DNA of 64,000 nucleotides, taken from the NCBI GenBank assembly GCA_963693315.1, contig OY856188.1, forward strand, positions 102,178,462 to 102,242,461. The letters run 5' to 3'. This document shows, piece after piece, positions 1-13,300 of the stretch. The DNA is from Diogma glabrata (Eukaryota; Arthropoda; Insecta; Diptera; Cylindrotomidae). The notes under the pieces are model-generated. The model saw only the letters and a list, made by a program, of their open reading frames with translations, was not told the origin of the DNA and searched no databases. Made by a program: the position numbers and the translations under genes. Each line of letters begins with the position of its first letter. Within the stretch, counting starts at the first letter, position 1.

Positions 1-549
1 TTTTGCTTGTTTTGATTTATTTTATTTTCATTTCTGGTGTACATTTCTTTAATCAATGTGAATTTTGGGATTGATGAGTCAGATAATGAGGATCAATCAT
101 CCAACGTAATTTGTCATATTCCATATTTTTCTGATGAAGCGGTTACCCGTTTAAGTTATATCCAGTGTTGCTTAACTTCATGGTAAGAAATGTTGTCGTC
201 TTAACCACTTTAAGTTTTTTATTCCAATAAGTGTATTCTCTTTTAAACTCACAAGTGTTAATTGACTAGTATCCTTAGCACTAAATTAACATTACTTGTA
301 ACGTAATGAAGCGCTGCTTCGTTGAATGACAACGAAGTGGTATAGCAGGTCGCGTACCTAGCGACATTTATTTATAGCCCCAGACCAGCTGCAATCCATG
401 GAATCGAGAAAGAAATCCTGCTACTACAGCACAAATAAACAATAGTACGCGTGAAACATGATAAGAACAGATAGGAGAAAATAAGCAAGTGAAGGCTTGA
501 GACTCTGGCGACCCTCATACGCGAAAAGAACCACGATCACCACGTCTAA

Positions 550-670
550 CCCTCTACATCAACACACTATTTCACATTTTCACTCCTCATACACCCGCGC
601 ACCCTCACCAGCATACACACACGCACACACTTACACACACATGCACACAATCACCCATACCTAAATCCAT
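550..670. repeat. CA-rich degenerate simple repeat, copy 1
   Basis: A run rich in cacac and catac words. It shares the 12-mer ctcatacacccg with a similar patch at 1335-1460, so the two may be decayed copies of one repeat rather than independent microsatellites. Confidence 0.4.
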
Positions 671-1334
671 GCCCCTAAGTTCAACATTTCGAAATAATTT
701 TACACCAACTTACCGGTAACATAATTTGAAAAGTGCCCGTTCGTGACTGAATTATTTATTCGATTATTGTGGTAATCGGTTACATCCATATATAATTTCA
801 TAGACCAAATGGTAACAAATTTTGTAAGTTTTTTATTTGTAGTAAAAATCCCGCGCATTCAAAATTTGGGAATGCATAGACAGAACTAGCAAAAAAAAAT
901 AACATTTTGTTCGTTTTACTGTAAATTGTTAACCTTTAACGCTTTCTCAGTAGGAAGCAATATATTTATATAATAGGTCCAATTGCTGGTTTGAAACAAA
1001 ATAACCAGAAAACAGAATTCCAATATTATCTCCCTTTATAACACCACGCCCAGGATATATTACGAATTCAAGTATGTTCATGGCATGTGTCGGTTTGATG
1101 TTATTGCGTCCGCGCAGAGTCAACAATCCCAACATCAATTATTATTACCTTTGTTTAAATTAAATTAAAATATAACATCAGAATCCACAAATAACGTCAG
1201 ATCTTGGCCTAATGTGATCGAATAAAAAAAAAATGCAGGTTTGTCTCCTAAAATAAAAAAATTAGAGGTAATCCTGGCTACTTGTGATAGCCGTAGACAT
1301 TTGTGTTGTGTGGAAAGAAACTTATTTAATCTAA

Positions 1335-1460
1335 CACATTCTCCTCTGACTCATACGCACATGCACCTCATACACCCGTTCATCCATATCCCCATCCACA
1401 CATCCATATACACACATTCGCACACCTACATACTTCACCATAATCATTCATGCATAAAAT
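1335..1460. repeat. CA-rich degenerate simple repeat, copy 2
   Basis: A cacac/catcca-rich patch similar in composition to 550-670 and sharing ctcatacacccg with it. It can be read as a His/Thr-rich frame, but that is the result of the repeat, not a gene. Confidence 0.4.
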
Positions 1461-3063
1461 AAAAATAAAAAATCAGATATGACTCACCCCATGATGCTGT
1501 CCCGTCCCACTCTCCTATCCTTAAAATTCAGCCGCTCATCTCCATCAGGTCATACATAGACCAGAGCTCGGCCAAGGTGATTGCAACTTAAAACCATTGT
1601 TAAGATCCAAGTGTGATATAAATTAACGGATATAGAAATTGGTAATAATTTATGGCAGCTGTAATTAATCAATCCGGAAATAACAACCTGTTTCAGCGAT
1701 GATTCACCTTTAACTCTCGGTGATGAAATGTTATGATATCAACTTGTAACCAACGTTATTGGTTGTAAGACACCATTAACAACACTAATCCAGACAGCCT
1801 CAAAATCACTTGTCAATTTTAGTCATGGATTGTCGAATTTTATTATAATTTTACTATAAGTAACCGTTTAGATAAATGTTCTCGCCCGAATTTGAAAATG
1901 ACGTCAACCATTGAATATAACTACTAACGCAGCTTAAAAAAAAACTTATATTTTATGGATTCCGCTAACTGGATAAATCACAGCACACATATCATATGTA
2001 TAATTTTTGTTTTAATTTTCATTTAATTGGATTGATACATGGATTATAATTATACTATGAAATTTTACTAGTCACTGACAAAGAGTTGAATATTAAATTT
2101 AAATTTTAACTAAATAAATTACGATTTTTTTAATTAACTAGATCACTTCACAAACATACCGCGATTGAATCTTTTTTTTGTAAATAAATAACTTAATTAA
2201 AATTTTTAACTAAATAAATAGATGGTATCACAAACATATAGTGATTAGTATTTTTTTATAGTTACTTGACCTTACTTGGACTGTGGAAATGTACATGCTA
2301 ACTTCCACTCAATAAAGTGGTTATATTTTGATTACGTAAATTTGTTTACTTAATTGTAAAAGACGTGAATTACATTGATGTGAATTACACAAAAAAACTA
2401 TTCTCGAACGTAGACATTCGCGATGAACAAAAATTGATAAAATTTCCACAATTAATCTAATAACAAAAAAACCAGACCGAGCAAACATGGCGCTCGCAAC
2501 GGCACAAACATATAAATAATTTTTTTGATTTTGGTTCACTGACACTAAATCGGTAAATTGGAACCCCCTGAATTGATATTATTGTAAACTACCAAAAATT
2601 TGACTAATTAATTTTACACACAATATCGCGAATTTAATAAAAAAAAATATTTGCTAATCTCGACATCTAAAATGTAACATTTTACAAAATCACAACTTGT
2701 CAACTTCGACAACACAGGCAGATCGAAAAGTCAATGCCAAACTAAGAGACACTACATGTCTTCAACCACGTATTTATAGGCTAAAATCACGTCGTTTTTA
2801 CACCTCAACAAACCGATAAACGCGATAATTCTGATTATTGGTTATCCTCTTTCGTTATATCTTGTACTAAAATTGGAGAATAATTATAAACAGAAACATG
2901 GATTATGAAACGAATGTAGGACATCTACATGGGAATAGCGCAAGTTATTGTACAACTGTTCTATGCTAATATTATAGTGATTAACGATCACAAACTGAAT
3001 AAAGGAAATTTCATTTGGAAATATCACACAACTGTTTCAGGACAATAATTCTTTTAACGGAAA

Positions 3064-3348
3064 CTATAGTAGATGATGACTATGGATTGAGTATAAGAAA
3101 CCATGTGTAAAGAAAAAATAAATACAACCATGAAAATTTCTGCCAAGGCAAATTTGATGTGTGTGGGGCAGTGGTTCGAATTCAATTACGGAGTTTGAAT
3201 TACCCTGCATAACAAGGACAAGTATGTTATAATCAGATATATTATGTTCAATGTTATTTATTATTAGTTCGAAATTTAGACTATTAGTAAGAGCATGATC
3301 TAAAATATTGTTAGAGTTCATACGAGTAGCGAACACATCATTACACAT
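3064..3348 (-). mobile_element. LINE endonuclease fragment (decayed)
   Basis: The minus-strand reading contains LDHALTN followed about 25 residues later by SDYNILVL. This resembles the C-terminal end of an AP-type LINE endonuclease (usually a hydrophobic-D-x-hydrophobic element, then SDH). Only this short piece is recognisable; the flanks do not continue as LINE. It could be a chance open frame. Confidence 0.35.
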
Positions 3349-3916
3349 AGAAAAATTATTATTTTTAACTGAGCTAATGTATTGGCTCTTTTAAGGGCAC
3401 TATAGATCAGTAAATGCAGTAGTCTACCAGTGCACTGAATCACCCGCTGTACATGAAGGTTTTCAGATCCCGTTTAAAATAATCTGTTTAAGTTTTATTT
3501 GCGTCGTTGTAGAAGTGACCTCGATCATTGAAGTTAAAGGAGCAGGAGTGCCGGAATTTTCACAAATGACAGATTTAACTTTAACATACCTGACATGGGT
3601 GAAACGGGGCCTAAACAAATTTATAACTGATTACTATCATTTTGTTTTATTTACGTTTGCTTAATTTAACTTATTCCAAAAATTCAACATAAGCTAAATT
3701 TTATGTTTTTAAATAAATAAGTCTATCTAAATTATTTTTAAATGCATTTAATTAAAACCATTTTTGACGCTCTCTGAGGCAGGTTATTTCTCCCCAATGT
3801 CAGACATAATCTGGCTTTTGTTTGAAGGTTTACAGACTGGATCCAGTTTATAAATACTAAATATGCTAGTCATATTGTCTCACATGGCTCAATAAAATGA
3901 GGGACACCTTACTGAG

Positions 3917-3968
3917 TTTTTGTTGTATGTAGAGATACACTCAAACCTATCACTACATACAACAAAAA
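3917..3968. repeat. Perfect 16-bp inverted repeat (hairpin)
   Basis: tttttgttgtatgtag at 3917-3932 is exactly reverse-complemented at 3953-3968 around a 20-base loop. It lies about 190 bases upstream of the first zinc-finger exon. It may be a small foldback element remnant. Confidence 0.6.
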
Positions 3969-4160
3969 TTATTTATTTACTAAAAGAAGTGTTAGAACAG
4001 CTAAAACACCAAACATTATTTTTTTAATTTGCGACGACTTTGTGACAAACTCTTTGCGAGGTATCTTCGCCCATCATAGGAAAATATTAAATCTTTACAA
4101 TAATGTAGCTTTAAAAATAAAACAAAAGTTTTTTGTATTTTATTTTTTGTTTCTTCGCAG

Positions 4161-4331
4161 TTTTGTCAAATTTGTAACGAAAGTATATTTGGAGAAGCAG
4201 CATTTCAAGCACATGTGTGTGTTCATACACACAAGAACTGGTTTAAATGCTCCCAATGTGATAAAGAATTTCGACGAAAAGTTAATATGCTACAGCATAT
4301 GCAAATTCATACTAGGCAAAAAAATAAAATG
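4161..4331 (+). CDS. Zinc-finger exon 1 (two fingers)
   Basis: Acceptor ttcttcgcag ends at 4160 and donor gtaaga begins at 4332. The 57 codons begin FCQICNES and carry two C-x2-C-x12-H-x3-H fingers, the second starting FKCSQCDKEF. The exon begins mid-protein, so upstream coding exons are expected. Confidence 0.85.
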
Positions 4332-7300
4332 GTAAGATATAACATCTTTTATATTATAATTAATTTGAATGAAAATATAATTTTTGAAGTTTCTTACCAT
4401 GAAAGAATCAAAATGCGAATTATGGGTAAAAAATTTAACGGGGTTTTTGAAGTTTCATTGGTCACACACAAATCGTGAGAACGTTCACACATTGAGAATA
4501 CAGCAAGTCTGGCCAAGACGTAAAATGAGCGGAAAAGTGCGGATTGTGCTTCACATGGGAGATGTATCGAACTATTTATAGTCGTGTTAGTTAACAAATC
4601 ACGTGACTTCTTCAACCATGCATACTTTGGCATCGTTGATTTCTTATACACAACACATTTTACAAAAAATAAGCGTTGATTGTCAAAAATATTTAAACAG
4701 CTATTTGTCACAAACTTGCCTGTCTAGAAAAATTATCTTCGATTCTTAATTTTTCATTCTATACGTTGAACGTATAATTTTGTTATTATGCCTGGGCTCA
4801 CAAAGATTGATTAATTTTTCTGTTGTATTTTCATCTTTAGAAAGTATTCAAATGCGAACATTGTGATCAGAAATATAATCGTAAATCATCATTAAAACTC
4901 CATATGATGAATCATCCAAGTGAAAACTTATACAAGTGTTCCAAATGCAACAAAGAATTTGCAGCTCCAAGACCTTTGAGATTACATATGGCAACTCATT
5001 CTACTAAAGAATTTAAGGTAATATTTGAAATATTTTTGATTTTTATTTTTTAATTTTTTATTTTCAAGACATTCTTGAAATCTAACAAAAATTCAACAAG
5101 TCTACTATTTTGCAAATGGAAAGGCTGCAAAAAAATATTTAACCATATTCAAGGCTTAAGGTATCATATGAATATTCACGAAAACGAATCACCGTTTAAG
5201 TGTTCTATATGCGAACGAAATTTTCGAGGTCAATCTAATCTAACACGTCATTTGAGGACTCATACAAAAGAAAAAGTTGTAAGTTTATTTAAAATTAACA
5301 TAATACAGACTCGTTAAACTGGTTGATTATCAATCAACACAAATGTAAAAAATTTAAAAGTAGGTTTTATTTTCGGTTTTATATATTCAATATAAAAACT
5401 CTGGTGTAGGTTTCGCTGACTAATAATTTCAGTGGGCTAAAGCTCTTAAAAAGCGAGCTTCTAAATCATTTTAATTTTTTTTCTTTAAGGATTTAAAAAA
5501 AAATCGCTATCCTCGATGTACTTGGAAAAACTGCAAGAAAAGATTTTTCAAAAAAGATTCATTGACATATCAAAGACACATGCAGCGCCATAATGGAGAA
5601 AAACCGTATAAATGTTCATCATGTGAAAAATGCTATCTAACCCCAACTCACTTAAAAAGACATTTCGAGATGGCGCATGATGAAACCGTAAGTAATTATA
5701 AGTTATGTTGTAAGACATATTTACTTTTTGTTTTGTGTAAATTAAAGTTATTAATATTTAAGGCAACTTTTTATTCCGTTTTACAAACTTCCCACTTTTA
5801 TATTTATTTCTATATTTTTACACTTCAAAATATTATTTTATTAACAAAAAATAAATATATACATATGAGCGTAAGTCACAATTTTCGCGACGAAATAGGC
5901 GTGAGAGAAAAATGAGAGAATGTAACTATAAAGAATCAATTGATTACATTTATATTATATACATGGGGTGTTACATATTCCCCCTCTGGAATTAACTTAT
6001 AAAATATATCATCTTAGAATCTACGAACCAAGTCCAAACTAACTAGAGATCTCTAGCTTCTCAAGATGTACGAGTGTACGCTTTAGAAAACCTCGGAACC
6101 TAGTTCCTACCAAGGACTATCACAACAATTTCAACGAAAGGTGTAAATCCGTCGCTCCATTTTTTGGGCATGGAAGCAGCTGTCACTGGTCTCACTGCTT
6201 CAAACACTCCCCGTCATGGCTGGTATTGAAAGAAATCATGGATCAACTAAAACATGACATTGTTCAATATGTAAAAACATTTTACGGAAAAACATAACAT
6301 CCATCCAGTGCAACATCTGTAAAAAATGGTGTCACGTCAAGAACTGCTCAGGTCTAACCACACATAATCAATGGACCAAAAACTACATAGCGCCATGCTG
6401 TCAAATATCTAGTCAACATACCAACACGAGCTCTAAGCAAAACACAATGCGAATGAACACGCATCCGGAAACTCCGAGTGATGTGAAAATTATGCAACTA
6501 AATTGCAACGGTCTCATTAACAAGATCGATGATATTATAAATTATATGTGCAATAACAATATTTTGGTTACGGTTCTTCAAGAAAAAAAATTAAATGTTA
6601 GATCTAAGATTAGTGATAATATCTGTGATTAAAAAATTATAAGGCTGGATAGAGGGAAGGCCTTGCCTTTATCATTCACAAAACCATGATCTACCGTACA
6701 ACCACATTACCAGCAGTACCAGAAACTGATAATCATCTAGAACAACGAGGTATCATAATAAAATTCGGAAATACGGAGCTAACTCTAGTCAATATTTATA
6801 TACCACCAGTAAGCAGCTGTGATGCAGGCTATGAACCGTCCATAGGACATTTATTTTATACTAAAGACTGTCTAATTCTCGAAGATGTGAATTCTCAACA
6901 TTATCAATGGCACTCACAACTAAACACTGAGACACGAAGGGAAAACATTGCTGACTGCTACAATTTTGGAGTCCTTGACGAACCACAACCAGCAAGGGTG
7001 ACAAATAATTCATACTCTTCTCCAGATGTCTCCCTTGCTAACATTTCAATAATACCAATTGGAAAACAGATCTTGCATTGGGATCAGATCACGTGCCGAT
7101 CATAATCAGCTTAAGCCGTTTCATAAGTCAAATAAAATCCGAGAAGGAGACATAAATTATTTTTAACAAAGCAGACTGGTATAAATTTACAACTTTTATT
7201 GAAATTGAATTAAGTAAGTAATTTTTACCACTTGACGCCCTCTCTGGGAAGAAAAAGTTAAGTGATATTTTTATTATAGCTAAAGCTCGATACATAGCTG

Positions 7301-10300
7301 ATATAGAGCTGGTAGAATTCAAAAAGTCAAACCTTACTTTCCACAGGAAGCGTGTGCGCTTGCCACATAAAGAAATGACATTCGCATGGCAGATCCAGCA
7401 GACTCCAGAATTCCAGATCTGAATAAGAGAATTAACAAGTTGGTAAAAGGAGAGAAATAGTGAGTAAATTAAGCCTTGGTACAAGCAAAAGTCTTTGGAA
7501 AGTCATCAGTTGCCTAACTTATCCTCGACAAACTGAAAAAAATTGCTTGATGTCTTTCAATGATATCCCAACTGAAAACCACAGGAAATGTGCTGAAACT
7601 AAGTAAACATGAGAAGGAAACCAGATCAGTCTTAAGATATCTGCGTAAACTTAATACAGACAACCTGGAGGATATCATATTTACCAAAGAAGTAGTTGAG
7701 AATGCAATAAGGAAAATTAAGCCATCAAAAGCTACAGGACCTGACGGCATCTCAGCCATCATATTGAAACACATTGGAACCAAAGGATTGAACTACATCA
7801 CTACTACACTCGATACAACTCTAAATACTCTGCAGATACCAAATATCTGGAAAAGAGCCAGAATCAGCCCCATTTTAAAACCTGAACAACCCTAAGAAAA
7901 AGGAGAATCGTACAAACCGATCTCAATCCTCTCATCGATCGCAAAAATGATTGAAGCCTTTCTGCTCCCTCAGCTGAGATCAACACTGATGTCAACACAA
8001 CCCTGTGCTAGAACAATTTTAGCTGCACTCGACCTATCAAAAGCATTCGACAGTGTCGCACGCTGCATTAGTGGATGATATCCTAAACACTAATATGCCA
8101 GGGCTAATAAAGCGCTGGTTGTGCAACTACCTAAGAGGTCGACAAAAATACGTCGAGTTCCGTAATTGTAAGTCCAAGATGAGAGTGCTCAAACAAGGCG
8201 TTTGAGCACTCTCATCTTTTTCTCTCTCTCTGGCGTTTACATCCCATGAAGGGATTTTGCCGTCTGTGCCACCAGCTTCCAATCATCTCGTTCCATGACC
8301 AGTTGACCCCAGTTTCGACATCCTATATCACGAAGGTCTTGGATGATGTCATCACGCCAGCGTTGTCTAGGTCTTCCTCTTCGACGAACACCAGCTGGTT
8401 GTTGTTGGGACGCTTTTTTTATCATTCTTTCCAATGGAGCCCTTTCTACATGACCAAACCATCTAATCCGGTTGGATTTAATGAATCCGATTACATCGCA
8501 GCCTCCAAGAAGCTGTCTGATTTCATGATTCATTCGGATTCTATACTGATTTTCAGCAACTTTACATGGACCATAAATTGTTCGTATGACTTTCCTCTCG
8601 AATGTTGATAAAAGTCTACAATCGGATGAAGTCAGTGTCCAGCTTTCACTTCCAAATGTGAGCACAGGTCGGATTAATGCTTTGTAAAGTGTGAGTTTGC
8701 ACGACTGCGAAAGATGTTTGGATCGCAAAAGTTTTGAGTATGCGTAGAAAACTCTGTATGCGGCTGAGACTCGGGCTTTAATATCTGCCTGCATGTCATT
8801 TGACGATGTTATTACAGATCCGAGGTATTTGAAGTTTTCTACACGTTCCACTTCATAGTCGCCAGTATTCAGATTGCCGGGAGGTATATTCCTGGATGTT
8901 GTTAAAAGTTTAGTCTTGCCGGTGTTAATGCATAATCCAAGTCGTTTAGCATTTCTTTCAAGCTGAGAGAGACTATCCTTGATATCGCTTGTTCTACGTC
9001 CGAGAAGCACAATATCATCTGCATAGCCAAGAACTTGACTAGATTTGTTATATATGCAGTTTTGTGTCTCAATTCGGCTTTTCCTTATCGCGTACTCCAG
9101 CGCCAAATTAAACAGTACGGGCGCGAGTGCATCACCTTGTCGAACACCTGATGTTATATCGAAAGGATCAGAAACAGACCCTTCGATTACTATTCTACAA
9201 TTTGATCCCGATGTTGTGAGCTTGCACAGAGAAACAAGTTTCTCTGGGATACCAAGGCATATGAGTGCGGACCAGAGGTTGTCGCGGATGATACTATCAT
9301 ATGCTTGCCTGAAATCAACGTAGAGCTGGTGAATGCTGATGTTGTACTCCCAACATTTTTCCAGAATCATCCTTAATGTAAAACATTGATCTGTGGTTGA
9401 GCGGTTGGGACGAAAACCACACTGATAGTCACCTATGATAGATTCGGCGAACGGGATGAGTCGAGCAAGTACAACATTAGCTAGTATTTTATATGCAGTG
9501 TTCAACAGTGCGATGCCACGATAATTTTCACACTTTAGACGGTCACCTTTCTTATGTAGCGGAACAATGAGAGCTGTTTTCCATTCAGCAGGTAGTTCTT
9601 CTTGGTCCCAGATTGCAAGAATCAGATCGTATATACGTGAGACCAGAGCTGCTCCTCCATTTTTCAGAAGTTCTGCGGGAATTCCATCGAAACCTGGTGA
9701 TTTGCCATTTTTCAGTTTTTTAATGGCAGCTTCCACTTCTTCTATTGCTGGGTAAGGGACAAAAATCTCCTCAGTTGATGGAGCAATTGCTCGAATAGGA
9801 TGAACTTCGTTCGTCCTATTGAGTAGGTCTTGAAAGTGGGATCGCCACACTGCCAGCACATCACGTTCACTTGTTGTAAGTTCATTATTTTCATTTTTGA
9901 TGGCTGTAGATCTTGGGTGGAAATCTTTTGTCAGATTCCGTGCATTGGCAAAGCACTCTTTTGAATTTCCGTTGGCCGCATGTTGGTTGATGTATTCGAT
10001 GCAGCTCTTCATGTGTTCGCGTTTTTTTTTACGTAGAAGTTTTGCTGAGGCTTTCCTGGCGCATAGATAATCAGCTTGGGAGCTTCGGGTGTTCCTTGTT
10101 AACCATTTTTCTCGCAGTTTTTGTTTATTTTCAACGGATTGGCGGCACTCGTCGTCAAACCATTCGTTGTGTGATTTCGGTGGTCGTTTTCCGATTGTAG
10201 TTTGTGCTGCGGCTATAATGGTTGATTGAAGCGTTTGCCATTCTTCTTGTATGTTTAATGGCATCTCAGAAGAGATGTCATGCTCTTCTATGTTTTGTGT

Positions 10301-13300
10301 TATTATTTCCTGATATCTATTCAGCGTTTCCGGATGTTTAAATGCTTCGACATTCCAGCGCACGGTCTTTTTTGCTTGTCTGTTGAATGTAGATGACAAC
10401 TTGCACTTGTACTTAAAGATGACAAGCATATGATCGGTGTCCATATCAGCACCTCTGTATGATCGAACGTCAGTTATACTTGTAGAGTGTCTCTTAGAGA
10501 TCATGACGTGATCGATTTGATTTTCCGTTCTTCCGTCATTTGATTTCCACGTTGCCTTGTGAATTCTCTTGTGAGGGAAGAAAGTGCTGGAAATTACTAG
10601 ATCATACATCATAGCCAGCTCGGCTGCGCGAAAACCGTTATTGTTGCTGGTATGATGCAAGCTGTTAGGGCCGATATGTGTTTTAAGTTCTGCAATCCTA
10701 CCGATTTGAGCATTAAAGTCACCTACCACGATTTTTATATCGTGCCGCGGGATGTTATTGATGACTTCCTCGAGTTCTAGGAAGAAAAGGTCTTTAATAT
10801 CATCTGCTTTATCTTCAGTAGGTGCATGAACATTGACGATCGTTACATTGAATTTTTTCGTGCGGATTCTCAGTGTGCATAACCGCATATTAATTGGGCA
10901 GAAGTCGATAACATGCTGATTCACGCGATGGTGTATAAGAAAGCCAACTCCAAATTCTCCTCCGTTTTGCTGACCGCAATAATACAGAGTGTATCCTTTC
11001 GCTGTTTCATGGATTCCACTGCCTGGCCATCTTAGTTCTTGTAATGCCACTATATCCAGTGTGTAGCTCTCGACTTGTTGGGTGAGTTTTAGGAGATCTC
11101 CTGGTCTTCTAAGGCTTAGCACGTTCCAGGTTCCTATTTTTAAATCGTAGTCCGGGTACAGTTTCCGAGGTCGTTCCAATAATGAATCCGAGATATTCCG
11201 AGGCCTGTGTACAGAATTCATGACAGTAATTTTTTTACGGAAATGGGGTGTTAGCCCTTCGCCCAACCCAAATTTTCGTGAATGGGTTCGTTCTGCATCT
11301 TAAGGTCACCAGAAACAACCTTTTTACACGTTTATATAGCGAGCCGCTTGATCCAAGACAGACGCCCGCTGAAAGCCGCCCCTAACACGGAGAACAGACG
11401 CTTTCTACACATTTATATAGCGAGCCGCTTGATCCAAGACAGACGCCCGCTCCAAGCCGCCCCTAACATGGAGAACAGACGCTTGAGTTGCATTGGTTTT
11501 ATGGCGCCAATGACTCGCCATGGTGCAGAATCATTGAGTATAAGCAGTATTTACTCTGCCCCTCTCAACTACACCAACCTAATTCTGTTAGCGTTACCCA
11601 GGTAGCACGGCGTGGACGTAGAATTTCGGATTTTCGCTACCCGCACTCTCATCTTGGTGCAAACAAATCGAATGATTAGTTCAAAACAAGAAAATTAAAA
11701 CTTTCTACTGAAAAATCCACTTCTACACTTTTCACCACATGGACGAAGGAGGTAAACACAACACTAAGCATCTGCATTTACAACATATTCATTCCTACAG
11801 TAAAAACTCCGAGACTATTAGAGGTAACATTTGACCCACTGCTTAAATTTAATGCTCATGCACAAGTGAACTCTAGACTGAAAAACAGGAATAATGCATT
11901 GAAATCACTGAAGCACTATCATCCATATGGATACCCCAAGTTGCTGCCACGCACTGGAAAAATTTATCAACAACACAAAACGCAGTTTTGCGAACCGCAA
12001 CCGAATATCATCTGATGGCCCACCGAGATCACCTGCACGAGGAATGTAACATACTGCCAGTCCGTGAACATGATGAAATGCTAACCAAACGATATCTATT
12101 GGCCTGTCGCAAAGAGCAACAGCCTTGTAATGATACCTTATCAAAAAATTGAACCACCTAGAGACTATAAGGAAGACAGCAAGATGCTTTCGGCATGAAA
12201 TTCGAGACTACCAAGTAACAGGTAACATCAACGAGGTTACTTATTTATCAGGCTTAAAAACATTCCATACTAAAGCTGTTGAAGACGTTATAAAGAACTA
12301 CGTTCCTTATTGAGTTCTAAATAGAAAGCCACCATAAGTCGCTGCCGAAGCGGTCCAACTACCCCGTAGCACCAGATCCATTCTAGCTTAACTAAGATCC
12401 GGTCGGTCACGCATCCTATACAACTACATGAGCAGAGTTGATCCTGAAATTATGGACGAGTGTCCCACATGAGAGGGCACGCCGCACGATGTAGACCACC
12501 TATTCAGATGTCCTGAAAATTCAACCAACCTGACGTTGATTTATGGTACTGCCCTGATTTATGGTACTGCCCAAGAGCAGTAGCAGAGTTCCTGAACCTG
12601 GACATGGAGTCGAAAGATTAGCACCAAACCCGTCGCTACAATAACAAAAACAACTAGAGACCAAAAATAAAAATTTTAACTAATATTATTTTAATTATGA
12701 AACTAAAGGGTTTAATCAATACAACGCGCGGGCTTTTTAATAATGCGACCAGAAGAACCAAAGGTAATCGGAACAGAAGCTTCAGAAGCTATATTCGAAA
12801 AACTTGGAAGTTCTTTAGATGCTTCCTCGCTTTTCGAAAAACGGATTTTCCGGTTTTGTTTCATTTTTCGGTCGGAGTTGTAATCTTGTGCAATTGGTAT
12901 GACAGACAGTCCCATAATTCGGTCTCAAATGAGATACATGGAAAAAATCCAATTCATCTGCCACTGTTTCAATAATATAATATGAGTCAGACTTTTGGAA
13001 TTTTATCCTATATGGACCATCGCAATGAAAAATAAATTTGGCAATTATACCCTTCCCTACACTGCTCAAAAACTTTATTTTTAACAGCACCAAATCATGG
13101 TTGGGGAAGCAATATGACTTCTTTTCATATCAGCTTGCACTTTCCTAATATATTGCTAATGTTCATAAATACCTTGAACGTTTTCCATGACGTTATTCAA
13201 TTAAGGTATCAATCAATGAGAGGTAATTTGTGGAATCAGATTCTCACTTAGCACTGTTGCACAGCAATCGTGTTGTATATTATACGAAAGTACGAAGTTC

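Larger units (their letters stand above)
1..4160. other. Stretch without a recognised gene
   Basis: AT-rich DNA lying 5' of the first recognisable zinc-finger exon. I see CA-rich low-complexity patches, one LINE endonuclease-like scrap on the minus strand and one hairpin (listed separately), and no convincing coding exon. The N-terminal exons of the zinc-finger gene should lie here or beyond the window, because exon 4161 begins directly after a splice acceptor. Confidence 0.5.
8219..11642 (-). mobile_element. Full-length RTE-type LINE
   Basis: A 3424-bp non-LTR retrotransposon flanked by perfect 13-bp target-site duplications. It has a 5' leader of about 375 bp with two 81-bp monomers, one intact reading frame of 1009 codons, and a very short 3' end of about 18 bases (an AG repeat then A residues) right after the stop. 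Short size, single ORF and tiny 3' UTR fit the RTE clade. It sits in a decayed Jockey-like LINE. Perfect duplications and the intact frame point to a recent insertion. Confidence 0.92.

Noticed and set aside
60..186. Acidic reading GIDESDNEDQSSNVI...CLTSW followed by a gtaaga donor-like site
   Set aside because: The reading ends in a stop overlapping the supposed donor and has no clear acceptor or start; it could be a terminal exon of another gene but cannot be supported.
4384..4581. Possible decayed zinc finger (KCELWVKNLTGFLKFHWSHT) in the intron after exon 1
   Set aside because: Cys/His spacing does not fit a finger and no splice sites frame it.
9045..9755. Plus-strand open frames inside the RTE element
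   Set aside because: They are antisense shadows of the intact minus-strand reverse transcriptase.
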